64,000 nt of DNA, from assembly GCA_963838795.1 (NCBI GenBank), contig CAWISL010000010.1, positions 310,001 through 374,000 on the forward strand. The letters are read 5' to 3'. This document shows, piece after piece, positions 55,079 to 62,457 of the stretch. Position 1 is the stretch's first letter; every line of letters begins with the position of its first letter. The DNA comes from JAIBJN01 sp963838795. GTDB lineage: Bacteria; Actinomycetota; Thermoleophilia; Gaiellales; Gaiellaceae. The translations under genes were made by a program, and so were the position numbers. The notes beneath the pieces are model-generated. The model was not told the DNA's origin. It saw only the letters and a program-made list of their open reading frames with translations, and did no database searches.

Positions 55079-55385
55079 CGAGACTCATCGTACAAAGCAA
55101 GTCAGCGATCTTCGCGGAGGCGTCCCCGTCTCCGTCGAGCGGCGGCCGGTCGCCGCCAGGCGCGGCTTCGCGCACCGCCGCCACGATCCCCTCGGGGTCG
55201 CTCCCCGCCCGCCGGTTCCAGCCGCTCGTCACGGTCTCGACCCACTCGGTCGTCGTCCGCAGCGTCACGCAGGACACGCCGTGCCAGCACGCCTCCTTCT
55301 GGACGCCGCCTGAGTCGGTGAGAACGACGCGTGCCTGGGGGGCAAGCGCGGCGAAGTCGAGGTAGCGACAGGAAAGGATTCGCAC
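55071..55385 (-). pseudogene. UDP-sugar 2-epimerase (WbpI/WecB-like), C-terminal fragment
   Basis: The last ~104 residues of a non-hydrolysing UDP-sugar 2-epimerase remain, from YLDFAALAPQARVVLTDSGG through QKEACWHGVSCVTLRTTTEW and VTSGWNRRAG. The TEWVET/GWNR pattern is typical of the WbpI type. About 260 N-terminal residues are missing: all three frames upstream lack matching sequence and tRNA-Lys lies only 190 bp away, so this is a real truncation and not a frameshift. It is the first gene of the operon, so the original promoter is probably lost too. Confidence 0.8.
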
Positions 55386-55411
55386 GCCGCCGGCGAATGT
55401 AGCCGAACGCC

Positions 55412-55519
55412 ATGACTGTCAAGCTCTTGCTCGGCGGCCTCGGCCTCCTCGCCCGCCCTCTCGGCGCCGGCCGCACCGTGGCCTGGTACGCCCAGCGCCG
55501 GCTCGAGCGCCCCGCCTGA
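55412..55519 (+). CDS. Possible 35-residue small protein
   Basis: A small reading frame (start MTVKLLLGGLGLLARPLGAG, end RRLERPA) lies divergent from the epimerase fragment and before tRNA-Lys. It is hydrophobic at the N-terminus and basic at the end. No SD is seen; TGTAGC ends 8 nt before the ATG. It could be a chance frame in GC-rich DNA. Confidence 0.3.
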   Translation: MTVKLLLGGLGLLARPLGAGRTVAWYAQRRLERPA

Positions 55520-55575
55520 GCCCGCTCGGGATACGCTGGGGCCCAAGAGCGGCGCCGCTACACTTGCCACCCCTG

Positions 55576-55648
55576 GGGCCGTTAGCTCAGCTGGTAGAGC
55601 AGGGGACTCTTAATCCCAAGGTCGAAGGTTCGAATCCTTCACGGCCCA
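55576..55648 (+). tRNA. tRNA-Lys (CTT anticodon)
   Basis: A 73-base cloverleaf: acceptor stem GGGCCGT with ACGGCCC, D-arm GCTC/GAGC, anticodon loop CTCTTAA (anticodon CTT, reading AAG), T-arm GAAGG/CCTTC around TTCGAAT, discriminator A. The 27-43 pair of the anticodon stem is a G-A mismatch. CCA is not encoded; the bases after the discriminator are CCT. A strong hairpin follows 5 bases later. Degraded phage-like sequence lies on its 3' side. Confidence 0.97.
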
Positions 55649-55923
55649 CCTCCAAAGCCCCCGCAAACAGGGGCTTTCCTGTTGCTCGTCAGGGAGCGGC
55701 CTGGCCGGGGTGACAACGCGGCACGGCTCCGGCGATCGTCGGGCGGCAGTCGGGGGGGCGCGAGCTCGATCGTGCCGGTGTTCAGCCGGGAGCGCAGCTC
55801 CGAGAAGGTGGCGGTCTTGGTCGTCGCCGTCATCGCCTTCGCCGTCACCTGGAGCCCGGCGCGTCGGAGCCGATCGACAACCTGCGCGGCCGCGTACTGA
55901 TCCGTGACCACCCAACGGGGCAC
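55639..55923 (-). pseudogene. Phage terminase-like C-terminal fragment
   Basis: Reading from 55923 on the minus strand gives VVTDQYAAAQVVDRLRRAGL, TAKAMTATTKTATFSELR and SRLNTGTIEL, which resembles the nuclease-domain region of phage terminase large subunits. Similarity ends near 55762, after which the frame is Pro/Arg-rich and probably not related. Upstream and downstream parts are missing. Recognition is from memory of the family, so a profile search is needed. Confidence 0.5.
55654..55677 (+). terminator. Terminator-like hairpin after tRNA-Lys
   Basis: AAAGCCCC at 55654-55661 pairs with GGGGCTTT at 55670-55677 around an 8-nt loop, 5 bases after the tRNA. It ends in TTT but has no long T-run. 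It is probably the tRNA terminator. Confidence 0.7.
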
Positions 55924-55972
55924 TGTTCAGATGATTCGCAAACGCTTGGCCGTTCCTGCGTGCGCTCACGTG

Positions 55973-55986
55973 CGAACATCTGTTCG
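55973..55986. promoter_or_regulatory. LexA-type SOS box
   Basis: CGAACATCTGTTCG at 55973-55986 matches the Gram-positive/actinobacterial LexA consensus CGAAC-N4-GTTCG, with perfect symmetry in both half-sites. It overlaps the first base of GTG 55986, so binding of LexA would block transcription of whatever starts there. Confidence 0.6.
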
Positions 55987-56108
55987 TGACCTCGCAGGGA
56001 TCCGCTTATGGCCGCTTCCGCCGCGGGCTCGACACCGGCAACGCGACGATCGCCCTCTCCGCGGCGACAGAGCTCGACTTCGTCAGCGTCCCTGACGCGC
56101 TCGACTAA
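55986..56108 (+). pseudogene. 40-residue fragment behind the LexA box
   Basis: GTG 55986 opens a 40-residue frame starting VTSQGSAYGRFRRGLDTGNA and containing ALSAATELDFVSV. The composition is that of a helical protein start, and I half-recognise the pattern from short actinobacterial proteins, but the frame stops after 40 residues. It looks like a truncated gene placed directly under the LexA box. The function is unknown. Confidence 0.35.
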
Positions 56109-56133
56109 TGCCGGCCCCTCTAGTCAGGCGGTG

Positions 56134-56445
56134 TTAGCCCCAGATGGCGTACTTGCCGTCCATCCCGTACCGCGTCCCCGGCGTCTTGCTGAAGCTGACC
56201 TGCAGCAGCGAGTACCTCCGGCAGGTCCGGTACCGGCGGATCTGCGATTTGTAGCCTCCGTACACGGAGCTGCTGACCTGCTTGCCTCGCCTGTCGAAGA
56301 TGCGGGCGACCCGGTTGAGCGAGTCACCCTTGTGGATCCTGCTGAACTCGCCCCTCGTGACGCAGATGGGCGTGTCGGCGCTCGCGATCGGCGCCGCGGT
56401 CAGTGCCGCCAGGATCATGGCGGCGAGCGCTACCTTCTTCTTCAT
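56134..56445 (-). CDS. Small secreted BLIP/SmpA-like-fold protein
   Basis: This 103-residue protein has a signal peptide (about residues 1-23) and a mature part with VTRGEFSRIHKGDSLNRV, ARIFDRRGKQ, YRTCRRYSLLQVSFSK and a final GKYAIWG. The pattern, with 'G-D-S/K' helix followed by an F/W strand ending, resembles SmpA/BLIP-like small domains common in actinobacteria. It may bind another protein outside the cell. AAGGA lies 6 nt before the ATG. Confidence 0.7.
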   Translation of the reverse strand: MKKKVALAAMILAALTAAPIASADTPICVTRGEFSRIHKGDSLNRVARIFDRRGKQVSSSVYGGYKSQIRRYRTCRRYSLLQVSFSKTPGTRYGMDGKYAIWG

Positions 56446-56541
56446 GGATTTCCTTCGGTCGTTAGTCGAGCGGGCGAGCGAGGCGCTGATTCGGTGGGGG
56501 GATTAGAGCCACGTGGCGGACACGCTGCGGCCCTGGAAGAA

Positions 56542-56573
56542 CAAGGAGCCCGCTTGGGAGAAGGGGCTCCTTG
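56542..56573. terminator. Hairpin downstream of the 120-residue gene
   Basis: CAAGGAGCC (56542-56550) pairs with GGCTCCTTG (56565-56573). It lies 68 bases after the end of the minus-strand gene at 56641-57003 and would act as its terminator. The surrounding 195-bp gap shows no further gene. Confidence 0.6.
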
Positions 56574-56640
56574 CTTTCGTTCAAGGTGGGCCCTGCTCTG
56601 CGGCCAAGCAGACTCGGCCCGGTCGAAGGACAAACAGCCT

Positions 56641-57003
56641 TTAGGGCTCCCGTTCGGGTCCATCGGAGCGCGGATCGACCGCCTCTAGGTACTCCTCGGC
56701 GATCAGCTTCTCGACAACCGCGTACCCGTCGTCTCGGGAGACGACCCTCTCGATCTGAGTAACGTCGTGATCCTGCTTGATCACGAACCAGGTGGGGTTG
56801 GAGCGGACGCGCTCGTACTCCACGACCGTCAGCTCGATTGTGGAGATGCACTCGGTGCTACTGCACTCGCACACGAACTCGCTCGTGGCAGCTTCGGCGT
56901 CGTACCCGATACGCTCGTTGACTTCGCCGAGGTACTGGATACGCTCGTTCACCTCGTTGAAGAGGGACTGGTTACGCGCGAGGCGCTCGAGGGACACAGA
57001 CAT
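56641..57003 (-). CDS. Conserved hypothetical protein, 120 residues, with Cys-rich centre
   Basis: The protein begins SLERLARNQSLFNEVNERI, repeats the NERI element, and then has FVCECSSTECISTIELTVVEYERVRSNP, where three cysteines cluster (C-x-C and a further Cys). It ends with TQIERVVSRDDGYAVVEKL. The pattern is one I recognise from actinobacterial hypothetical proteins, but no function is assigned. AAGGGAG lies upstream of the ATG at good spacing. Confidence 0.72.
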   Translation of the reverse strand: MSVSLERLARNQSLFNEVNERIQYLGEVNERIGYDAEAATSEFVCECSSTECISTIELTVVEYERVRSNPTWFVIKQDHDVTQIERVVSRDDGYAVVEKLIAEEYLEAVDPRSDGPEREP

Positions 57004-57242
57004 AAGCTCCCTTTCGTTGAGGAAAACCTGGGAGCGGAGACCTCTCGAGCACCGCTAGACCAAGGTCGCGGCGGAGGAGGAGAAGCGCCAAAGGGGGCGC
57101 ACCCGACGGAACGACAATAGCACTCTTGTAGGTCTGAGGCGGGGCGCGGGCCGCAAGGCAACCCTAGGGGACTACCGTGCCGGCGCCCGGCGAGTTCAGG
57201 CTATGGCCCGGAGGTCGGACTCCAGAATCTCCGCCCACGCCA
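57004..57242. other. Gene-free stretch
   Basis: I see no convincing gene here. The strip contains the SD of the downstream minus-strand gene near 57005 and GC-rich sequence. A GCGGGCCGCAAGG string at about 57147 recurs near 58319. A tRNA-like segment near 57180-57240 was considered and rejected. Confidence 0.5.
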
Positions 57243-57272
57243 AAGGGCTCCAGAAACCATCCTGGAGCCCTT
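57243..57272. terminator. Hairpin downstream of the 110-residue gene
   Basis: AAGGGCTCCAG (57243-57253) pairs perfectly over 11 bp with CTGGAGCCCTT (57262-57272), loop AAACCATC. It lies 41 bases after the end of the 57314-57646 gene on the minus strand. Confidence 0.65.
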
Positions 57273-57313
57273 CTCGTCGTTGCGGGAGAACGAGTGGCGA
57301 GACGCGCTGGCGT

Positions 57314-57646
57314 CTAGCGCTTGACGACCTTGTGGATCTTGAGAATCTCCGGATCACCCGAGAGCTCGATCCCAACATCGCTCAGCACCGGCATGAGGCG
57401 CTTGCCGAACGCGTCGAACTGCTCCCGCGAGTCCCAGATTTCGCTGACTCGGAACTTCCCGTCCGAAACGAAGGCGACGTGGTACTCGAGTCCCTTCGGC
57501 GGCCAGTCGCCGGCCTTCTCAAGACGGCGGCTCGTTTCGTCGTACTGCTCGGGAGTCACACTAGGCGCGCCCGTGAAGCGGACAAGGATGCTTGTCTTGC
57601 GATCCTCCATGCTCCGCGTCGCGGACTCAGGGCTGGTGGTGGCCAC
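57314..57646 (-). CDS. Possible dimeric alpha-beta-barrel (ABM-like) protein, 110 residues
   Basis: The sequence SILVRFTGAPSVTPEQYDET, YHVAFVSDGKFRVSEIWDSREQFDAFGKRLMPVL and ILKIHKVVK fits the dimeric alpha/beta-barrel fold (antibiotic biosynthesis monooxygenase or stress-response type). The function is not fixed by sequence. GTG 57646 is chosen for the perfect AAGGAGG six bases upstream; a later ATG at 57610 is possible. It has a terminator-like hairpin downstream. Confidence 0.72.
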   Translation of the reverse strand: MATTSPESATRSMEDRKTSILVRFTGAPSVTPEQYDETSRRLEKAGDWPPKGLEYHVAFVSDGKFRVSEIWDSREQFDAFGKRLMPVLSDVGIELSGDPEILKIHKVVKR

Positions 57647-57861
57647 TCGTGGCCTCCTTCGATGGATTGCTCCCGACCGAGCCGCCTACAAACCGAACAC
57701 CTTGATCATGTTCGCCTGGCGGGCGAGGAATCTAAGCCAGAAGACATTACGAAGTCTACCGGTTCGGGGGGCGAGTCGTTGTGGCGAAACGACGCTAGAC
57801 GGGGCAGAGCTACCTCGAGAGGCGTCCCCGGCCAAAGTAACCAAGGACGAGTAACACGACA

Positions 57862-57960
57862 ATGACGATGATCGACTGCGACCTCGACTACATAGCAAAC
57901 GGCCGCACCGTAAAGATCGGAGAAATCCGAACGGGGGACGGCATCCGTATCCCCGTGTGA
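57862..57960 (+). CDS. Possible 32-residue small protein preceding the cupredoxin gene
   Basis: ATG 57862 opens MTMIDCDLDYIANGRTVKIG and ends at TGA 57960, three bases before the ATG of the next gene. The peptide is soluble. Codon use is less GC-biased than that of the neighbours. The cupredoxin gene has no SD of its own, so translational coupling to this ORF is plausible. TAACAC lies 4 nt upstream. Confidence 0.4.
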   Translation: MTMIDCDLDYIANGRTVKIGEIRTGDGIRIPV

Positions 57961-57963
57961 CCG

Positions 57964-58314
57964 ATGTCTAAGCGGCTCGCCGTCTTCGCCGTCCTCGCCG
58001 TCCTCGCGCTGGTCGCCCCGGCCGCCGCGACGGCGGCCACGTTGTACGGGAAGGTCGGGCCAGGCAGGACGATCACTCTCAAGCGGGCGGACGGGACAAC
58101 CGTCCGCAGCGTGCAGGACGGCAGGCACACCTTCGTCATTCGCGACCGCTCGAGCTCGCACAACTTCCACCTCCTCGGGCCGGGCGTCGACCGGAAGACG
58201 GGTGTCGCGTTCACCGGTCGCCGCAGCTGGACCGTGACGCTGGAGCCAGGGACTTACAGGTACCGATGTGATCCTCACCGGACGACGATGCGCGGGAGGC
58301 TCAGGGTCGTCTAA
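57964..58314 (+). CDS. Secreted cupredoxin-like protein
   Basis: This 116-residue protein has a signal peptide (about 1-25, AVFAVLAVLALVAPAAATAA). The mature domain has the type-1 copper ligands: His in SSHNFHLLG and Cys-His-Met in YRYRCDPHRTTMRG. It could be an electron carrier or a copper-binding protein outside the membrane. The ATG is three bases after the small upstream ORF and has no SD of its own. Confidence 0.82.
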   Translation: MSKRLAVFAVLAVLALVAPAAATAATLYGKVGPGRTITLKRADGTTVRSVQDGRHTFVIRDRSSSHNFHLLGPGVDRKTGVAFTGRRSWTVTLEPGTYRYRCDPHRTTMRGRLRVV

Positions 58315-58344
58315 GGCCGCGGGCCGCAAGGTCTCCCGTATCGG

Positions 58345-59352
58345 CTATGGCCCCGCGCCCCAGTCGGCCACCGCCTCGTGGGTGCCGGCGCGCGTGAGGC
58401 GGTCCTTGTCGGAGCCATCGGGGAGCATCGTCCAGACGTCGTTGCTGCTGCCGGTGAAGCGCGTGAAGGCGATCCTCCCGCCCCCGGGCCCCCACACCGG
58501 GCCGAAGTCGGCCACGGCGTTCCGGGTCAGCCGTCGGAGGCCCCTCCCCGCCGCGGAGACCCGGTAGAGCTCGGTGTCGACGCCGTCCCAGACCTCGAAG
58601 ACGAGCCGGGAGCCATTCGGCGACCAGGCCGGCGAGCCGAGCTCGCGATTGCTGCGCACCAGCCGGCGGTCGTTCGTCCCGTCGGGGCGAACCAGCCGAA
58701 TCTCGCTCCCGGTCGCCAGCCGCCTGACGTAGGCGATCCAGCCGGTCGCAGACCACTCCGGGCTGTCGTCAGCTCCGCGGCGGTCGGTGAGGCGGCGGAG
58801 GCCGTCGCCGCTCGAGCCGATCGCGTAGATCTCGGCGTTCCTGCCGCCGACGTGGCGCGTGAACGCGAGTCGAGCGCCGTTCGGCGCCCAAGTCGGATCG
58901 AGGTCGTCGACGGAGTTCGTCGTCAGGCGCCTCCGGCCGGTCCCGTCCGGTTCGATCACGACGATCTCGGAGGAGCCGAGCGCTCTGCCGGCAGAGAAGG
59001 CGATCAGCCCGCCCGCCTCGGCCCACGTCGGGTCAGCCTCGGCGAGCCTGGTGCTGGACAGGCGCAGAAGCCCCGACCCGTCGACTCCGATCCGGATCAG
59101 ATCGTCGCGGTCGCCGGCCCGCCGGCGGACGAACACCAGCCTCTTGCCGTTCGGCGAGAGCGAGGGCGCCACGTCGACGACCGAGCCGGTGGTGAGCTGG
59201 TCCTTCTCGCTCCCGTTGCCCCGCATGACCCACACGTGGGACGAGGAGGCGCTCAGGCTCGTGTACGCGATCGTGGCTGCGCCGGCCGCGCCGACGGCCC
59301 CGAGCCCTGCCGCGCTGACGGCAGCCGCAAGAACCAGCTTCGACCTCGCCAC
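58345..59352 (-). CDS. Secreted PD40/TolB-like beta-propeller protein
   Basis: This 335-residue protein has a signal peptide (about residues 1-27) followed by about six repeats of the TolB type (DLDPTWAPNGARLAFTRH, LGSPAWSPNGSRLVFEV, ADFGPVWGPGGGRIAFTRF). These form a beta-propeller. It probably binds other proteins or polymers outside the membrane; no enzyme motif is seen. Start GTG 59352 has AGGAGC 4 bases upstream and TATATGA further up. Confidence 0.85.
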   Translation of the reverse strand: MARSKLVLAAAVSAAGLGAVGAAGAATIAYTSLSASSSHVWVMRGNGSEKDQLTTGSVVDVAPSLSPNGKRLVFVRRRAGDRDDLIRIGVDGSGLLRLSSTRLAEADPTWAEAGGLIAFSAGRALGSSEIVVIEPDGTGRRRLTTNSVDDLDPTWAPNGARLAFTRHVGGRNAEIYAIGSSGDGLRRLTDRRGADDSPEWSATGWIAYVRRLATGSEIRLVRPDGTNDRRLVRSNRELGSPAWSPNGSRLVFEVWDGVDTELYRVSAAGRGLRRLTRNAVADFGPVWGPGGGRIAFTRFTGSSNDVWTMLPDGSDKDRLTRAGTHEAVADWGAGP

Positions 59353-59438
59353 GCCCGCTCCTGACGAGAGTCATATACCCCAGGGCCCGACGGAACAAGA
59401 GCGGCGCAGCGGTCCCGGCGATCTGCCACCATCCCGGC

Positions 59439-59834
59439 ATGTGGATGGCGTTGCTCATCGCCTGGCTGTCCAACATCGTCGCCCTGTTCGTGGCCGCGTG
59501 GATCGTGCCGGGGATGGAGTACGGGGACGACTTCTGGGTCCTCTTCATCGCCGCGCTCGTGTTCACGCTCGTGAACTGGCTCGTGCGGCCGATCGTGATC
59601 CTGCTGGCCCTCCCGGCCGTGATCCTCACCTTCGGCCTGGCGCTCATCCTCATCAACACGTTCATGCTCTACTTGACCGACTGGATCGTTCCGAGCTTCG
59701 AGACCGGCAGCTTCTGGTGGACGCTTGTCGCGGCCATCATCGTCTCGATCGTGAACCTGCTTCTGGGCCTCCTGATCAAGCCTGACGAGAGACGCTGGGG
59801 CGGGTTCGACGCCCCCTCAAGCGGCGCACGCTGA
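59439..59834 (+). CDS. Phage-holin-family (DUF360-like) membrane protein
   Basis: This 131-residue protein has four hydrophobic helices with LIAWLSNIVALFVAAWIVPG, ALVFTLVNWLVRPIVILLAL, FGLALILINTFMLYL and IIVSIVNLLLGLLI. It matches the phage_holin_4_2-type family found in chromosomes of many Actinobacteria, where it is not a lysis gene. The function is unknown. Confidence 0.87.
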   Translation: MWMALLIAWLSNIVALFVAAWIVPGMEYGDDFWVLFIAALVFTLVNWLVRPIVILLALPAVILTFGLALILINTFMLYLTDWIVPSFETGSFWWTLVAAIIVSIVNLLLGLLIKPDERRWGGFDAPSSGAR

Positions 59835-59851
59835 CAGCCGATTCCTTATCG

Positions 59852-60874
59852 ATGGCTCAAGCCCAACGCCTCCAGGCGCTTCTGGACTTGTCGCGTGCGC
59901 TCTCCTCCAGCCTCGACCTGCGCGAGGTCCTGCGCGAGTTCGCCACGCACGCCGCCCAGCTGACCGGGGCGACCGCAGCGGAGCTCTCGACCTACGACCC
60001 CGCGCGGGGCGAGCTCGTCATGCTCGTCGAGTACCGGGAGGGGCGGGACGAGATCACGGCCAGCGGAGGCCAGGTCTACCAGCTTGCGGATTTCCCGGCC
60101 ACCCGCCACGTGCTCGACACGCAGGAGCCGGTGCAGGTGCGCGTCGAGAACCCCGACGACGACGCCGCCGAGCGCGCGCTGCTCGAACGCCAGGGGCAGA
60201 AGTCCCTGCTGATGCTGCCGCTGGTGGCCCGTGGCGACACGATCGGCCTCATGGAGATCGTCGACACGCAGGACCGGGTGTGGAGCGAGGCCGACGTGGG
60301 CTTCTGCCGGGCCCTCTGCGACATCGTCGCCACGGCGATCCGAAATGCCGTTCTCTTCGCCGAGCTGCAGGAGACCGCGGCCCGGGACACGCTGACCGGT
60401 CTTTACAACCGGCGCCTTTTCGAGGAGCAGCTCGAGGCTGCCGTGGCGCGCAGCCTGCGGACCCGCGAGGACCTCGCGCTCCTGATCGTCGATCTGGACG
60501 GGCTGAAGCGGATCAACGACGTGAGCGGTCACGTCGCCGGCGACCAGGCTCTCCGGACGCTGGCGGACGCGCTCCGCGCGACGATCCGGGCGACCGACGC
60601 CGCCTGCCGTATCGGCGGCGACGAGTTCGGCGTCATCCTTCCGGGGTCGAGTGCCGAGGACGCGGTCAAGGTGGCCGAGCGGGCCCAGGAAACGCTCGCG
60701 CAGATCGGCCACGGGCAGTACAGCTTCTCCGGCGGGATCGCGCGCGTCACGCCCTTGCAGTCCTCCGCGGAGAACGTCTACCGCTCGGCCGACCTCGCCG
60801 CCTACCGGGCGAAGGCGGCGGGCGGCGCTCGCACGCTGCTCGCGATCGAGACGAGAGCGGCCGCGACCGGTTAG
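59852..60874 (+). CDS. GAF-GGDEF diguanylate cyclase
   Basis: This 340-residue protein has an N-terminal GAF domain (about residues 20-165; LLDLSRALSSSLDLREVL and SLLMLPLVARGDTIGLMEI) and a GGDEF domain (about 175-330) with DTLTGLYNRRLF and the active site GGDEF. The inhibitory I-site RxxD is present (RATD, five residues before GGDEF), so the enzyme should make c-di-GMP and be feedback-inhibited. It is the likely counterpart of the HD-GYP protein at 25 kb. Confidence 0.93.
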   Translation: MAQAQRLQALLDLSRALSSSLDLREVLREFATHAAQLTGATAAELSTYDPARGELVMLVEYREGRDEITASGGQVYQLADFPATRHVLDTQEPVQVRVENPDDDAAERALLERQGQKSLLMLPLVARGDTIGLMEIVDTQDRVWSEADVGFCRALCDIVATAIRNAVLFAELQETAARDTLTGLYNRRLFEEQLEAAVARSLRTREDLALLIVDLDGLKRINDVSGHVAGDQALRTLADALRATIRATDAACRIGGDEFGVILPGSSAEDAVKVAERAQETLAQIGHGQYSFSGGIARVTPLQSSAENVYRSADLAAYRAKAAGGARTLLAIETRAAATG

Positions 60875-62457
60875 CCGGAGTAGGCCGGCGCGGCCTTCGC
60901 GCGGAGGGCGCCGAGGTCGAGAAGGTCGTCGGCGTGGTCGATCAGCAGCGGGTCGTGGGTGGCACAGACGACGGCGGCGCCGGTCTCCCGAGCGAGGCGG
61001 AGGAGCAGCCGGGCGACCGCGAGCGCGTTCGCCTGGTCGAGACGCGCGGTCGGCTCGTCGGCGAGCAGGAGCGCCGGGCGGCCTGCGAGGGCGCGGGCGA
61101 CGGCCACTCGCCCGCTCTGGCCGCTCGACAGGTCCGCCACCCGTCGGCCGGCCGCCCTCGCGAGGCCGACCGCGGCGAGGGACTCGGCAGCGCGCGCTTG
61201 CGCCTCGCCCGCCTCGATGCCGCGGAGGGAGAGGCCAAGCTCGACGTTCTCGGCAGCCGACAGGAACGGGACGAGCCCGGTCTCCTGGCTGACGAGCGCG
61301 ACCTTCTCGGCCCGTAGCCGCGCGCGCCCGTCGCGGTTCAGCGCCGACAGGGTTTCGCCCAGCACGGTCACCTCGCCGCTCGAGGGGAGGTCGAGGCCTG
61401 CGAGAAGGTGCAGGAGCGTCGTCTTGCCGGAGCCGGACGGCCCGGTCACCGCGGTGAGACGGCCGCCGCGAAAGTCGGCGTCGAGCCCGACCAACGCCGT
61501 TGCGGCGGCGGCGCCCTCGCCGTAGGTCCTCGTGAGCCCGACTGTCTCGGCGACAGCCGGGCCGGCTCCAGCCGGCTCCGGTAGCGACGCCTCGTCGGCA
61601 AGGGGCTCGTGGGCCTCGGTGCCGGGGGCGGCGTGGAGGAGGAGGCCGTGCTCATGCATGCGCGCAGTCGCATGCGAGTGGATCCCGGTGCGGCGAAGGA
61701 GCTCCTCCGAGAGCCGGAGCCAGCCGCCCCGACCGACAACGATCGCCTCGTCGCCGCCGTCGGCCAGAGCCGCCTCCTCGCTGACGCGACCGTCGCGAAC
61801 GCGGACGATTCGATCCGCCACAGTCGCCGACTCGGGATCGTGGCTGACGAGCACCGTGGTCGTCCCCGCAGCGCGGGCCAGCTCGGCGATCGCCTCGTAG
61901 ACGAGGCGCGCGTTCGCGGCGTCGAGCTCCCCCGTCGGCTCGTCAGCCAGGAGCAGTCGTGGGCGGTGGGCGAGCGCCGCGCAGATCGCCACGCGTTGCT
62001 GCTCGCCGCCGGATAGCTCGCGTGGATGCGCCTCGGCGCGCTCGAGCAGCCCCACGCGTTCGATCAGCTCCCCGGCGCGTCCGCGGCGCTGAGGCTGCGG
62101 GACTCCCGCGAGGCCGAGCTGGAGGCAAACGAGCTCTCGCACCTCGAGCTCCGGCGCGAGAGCGCGCCAGTAGTGCTGGTCGGCATAGCCGAGCACCTCG
62201 GAGCGATAGTCCGCCTTGCCGCGACGGCCCAACCGCGTCAGATCTCGCCCGAGGACGAGCACGCTGCCGGCGGTCGGCGCGTCGAGCGCCGCGAGCAGCC
62301 GTAGGAGCGTCGACTTCCCGGAGCCGCTAGGGCCGAGGACGACGCAGATCTCGCCCTCGCGGATGTCCAGCGTCAGACCCTGGAGCGCGACGACGCCCCC
62401 CTCCGGCGCGGGGTAGACGCGGAAGACATCCCGGAGCTGGACGGCAGCGTCGGTCAT
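60871..62457 (-). CDS. ABC transporter ATPase with two fused nucleotide-binding domains
   Basis: This 528-residue protein has two complete ABC ATPase domains. The first has GPSGSGKSTLLRLLAAL, LSGGEQQRVAICAAL and LLLADEPTGELD. The second has GPSGSGKTTLLHLLAGL, LSSGQSGRVAVARAL and LLLADEPTARLD. Both resemble the MacB/LolD/FtsE type. A 55-residue linker joins them. The ATG overlaps the stop of the downstream-located permease gene as ATGA, so they form one exporter or lipoprotein-handling system. The 3' end overlaps the GGDEF gene by 4 nt. Confidence 0.92.
   Translation of the reverse strand: MTDAAVQLRDVFRVYPAPEGGVVALQGLTLDIREGEICVVLGPSGSGKSTLLRLLAALDAPTAGSVLVLGRDLTRLGRRGKADYRSEVLGYADQHYWRALAPELEVRELVCLQLGLAGVPQPQRRGRAGELIERVGLLERAEAHPRELSGGEQQRVAICAALAHRPRLLLADEPTGELDAANARLVYEAIAELARAAGTTTVLVSHDPESATVADRIVRVRDGRVSEEAALADGGDEAIVVGRGGWLRLSEELLRRTGIHSHATARMHEHGLLLHAAPGTEAHEPLADEASLPEPAGAGPAVAETVGLTRTYGEGAAAATALVGLDADFRGGRLTAVTGPSGSGKTTLLHLLAGLDLPSSGEVTVLGETLSALNRDGRARLRAEKVALVSQETGLVPFLSAAENVELGLSLRGIEAGEAQARAAESLAAVGLARAAGRRVADLSSGQSGRVAVARALAGRPALLLADEPTARLDQANALAVARLLLRLARETGAAVVCATHDPLLIDHADDLLDLGALRAKAAPAYSG

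Noticed and set aside
55265..55570. Upstream part of the epimerase in another reading frame
   Set aside because: All minus-strand frames between the fragment and tRNA-Lys were read. None shows epimerase motifs, so the gene is truncated and not just frameshifted.
57170..57240. A tRNA-like segment with CCACGCCA at its end
   Set aside because: It does not fold into a cloverleaf: no acceptor stem, no D-arm and no TTC-loop at proper distance.
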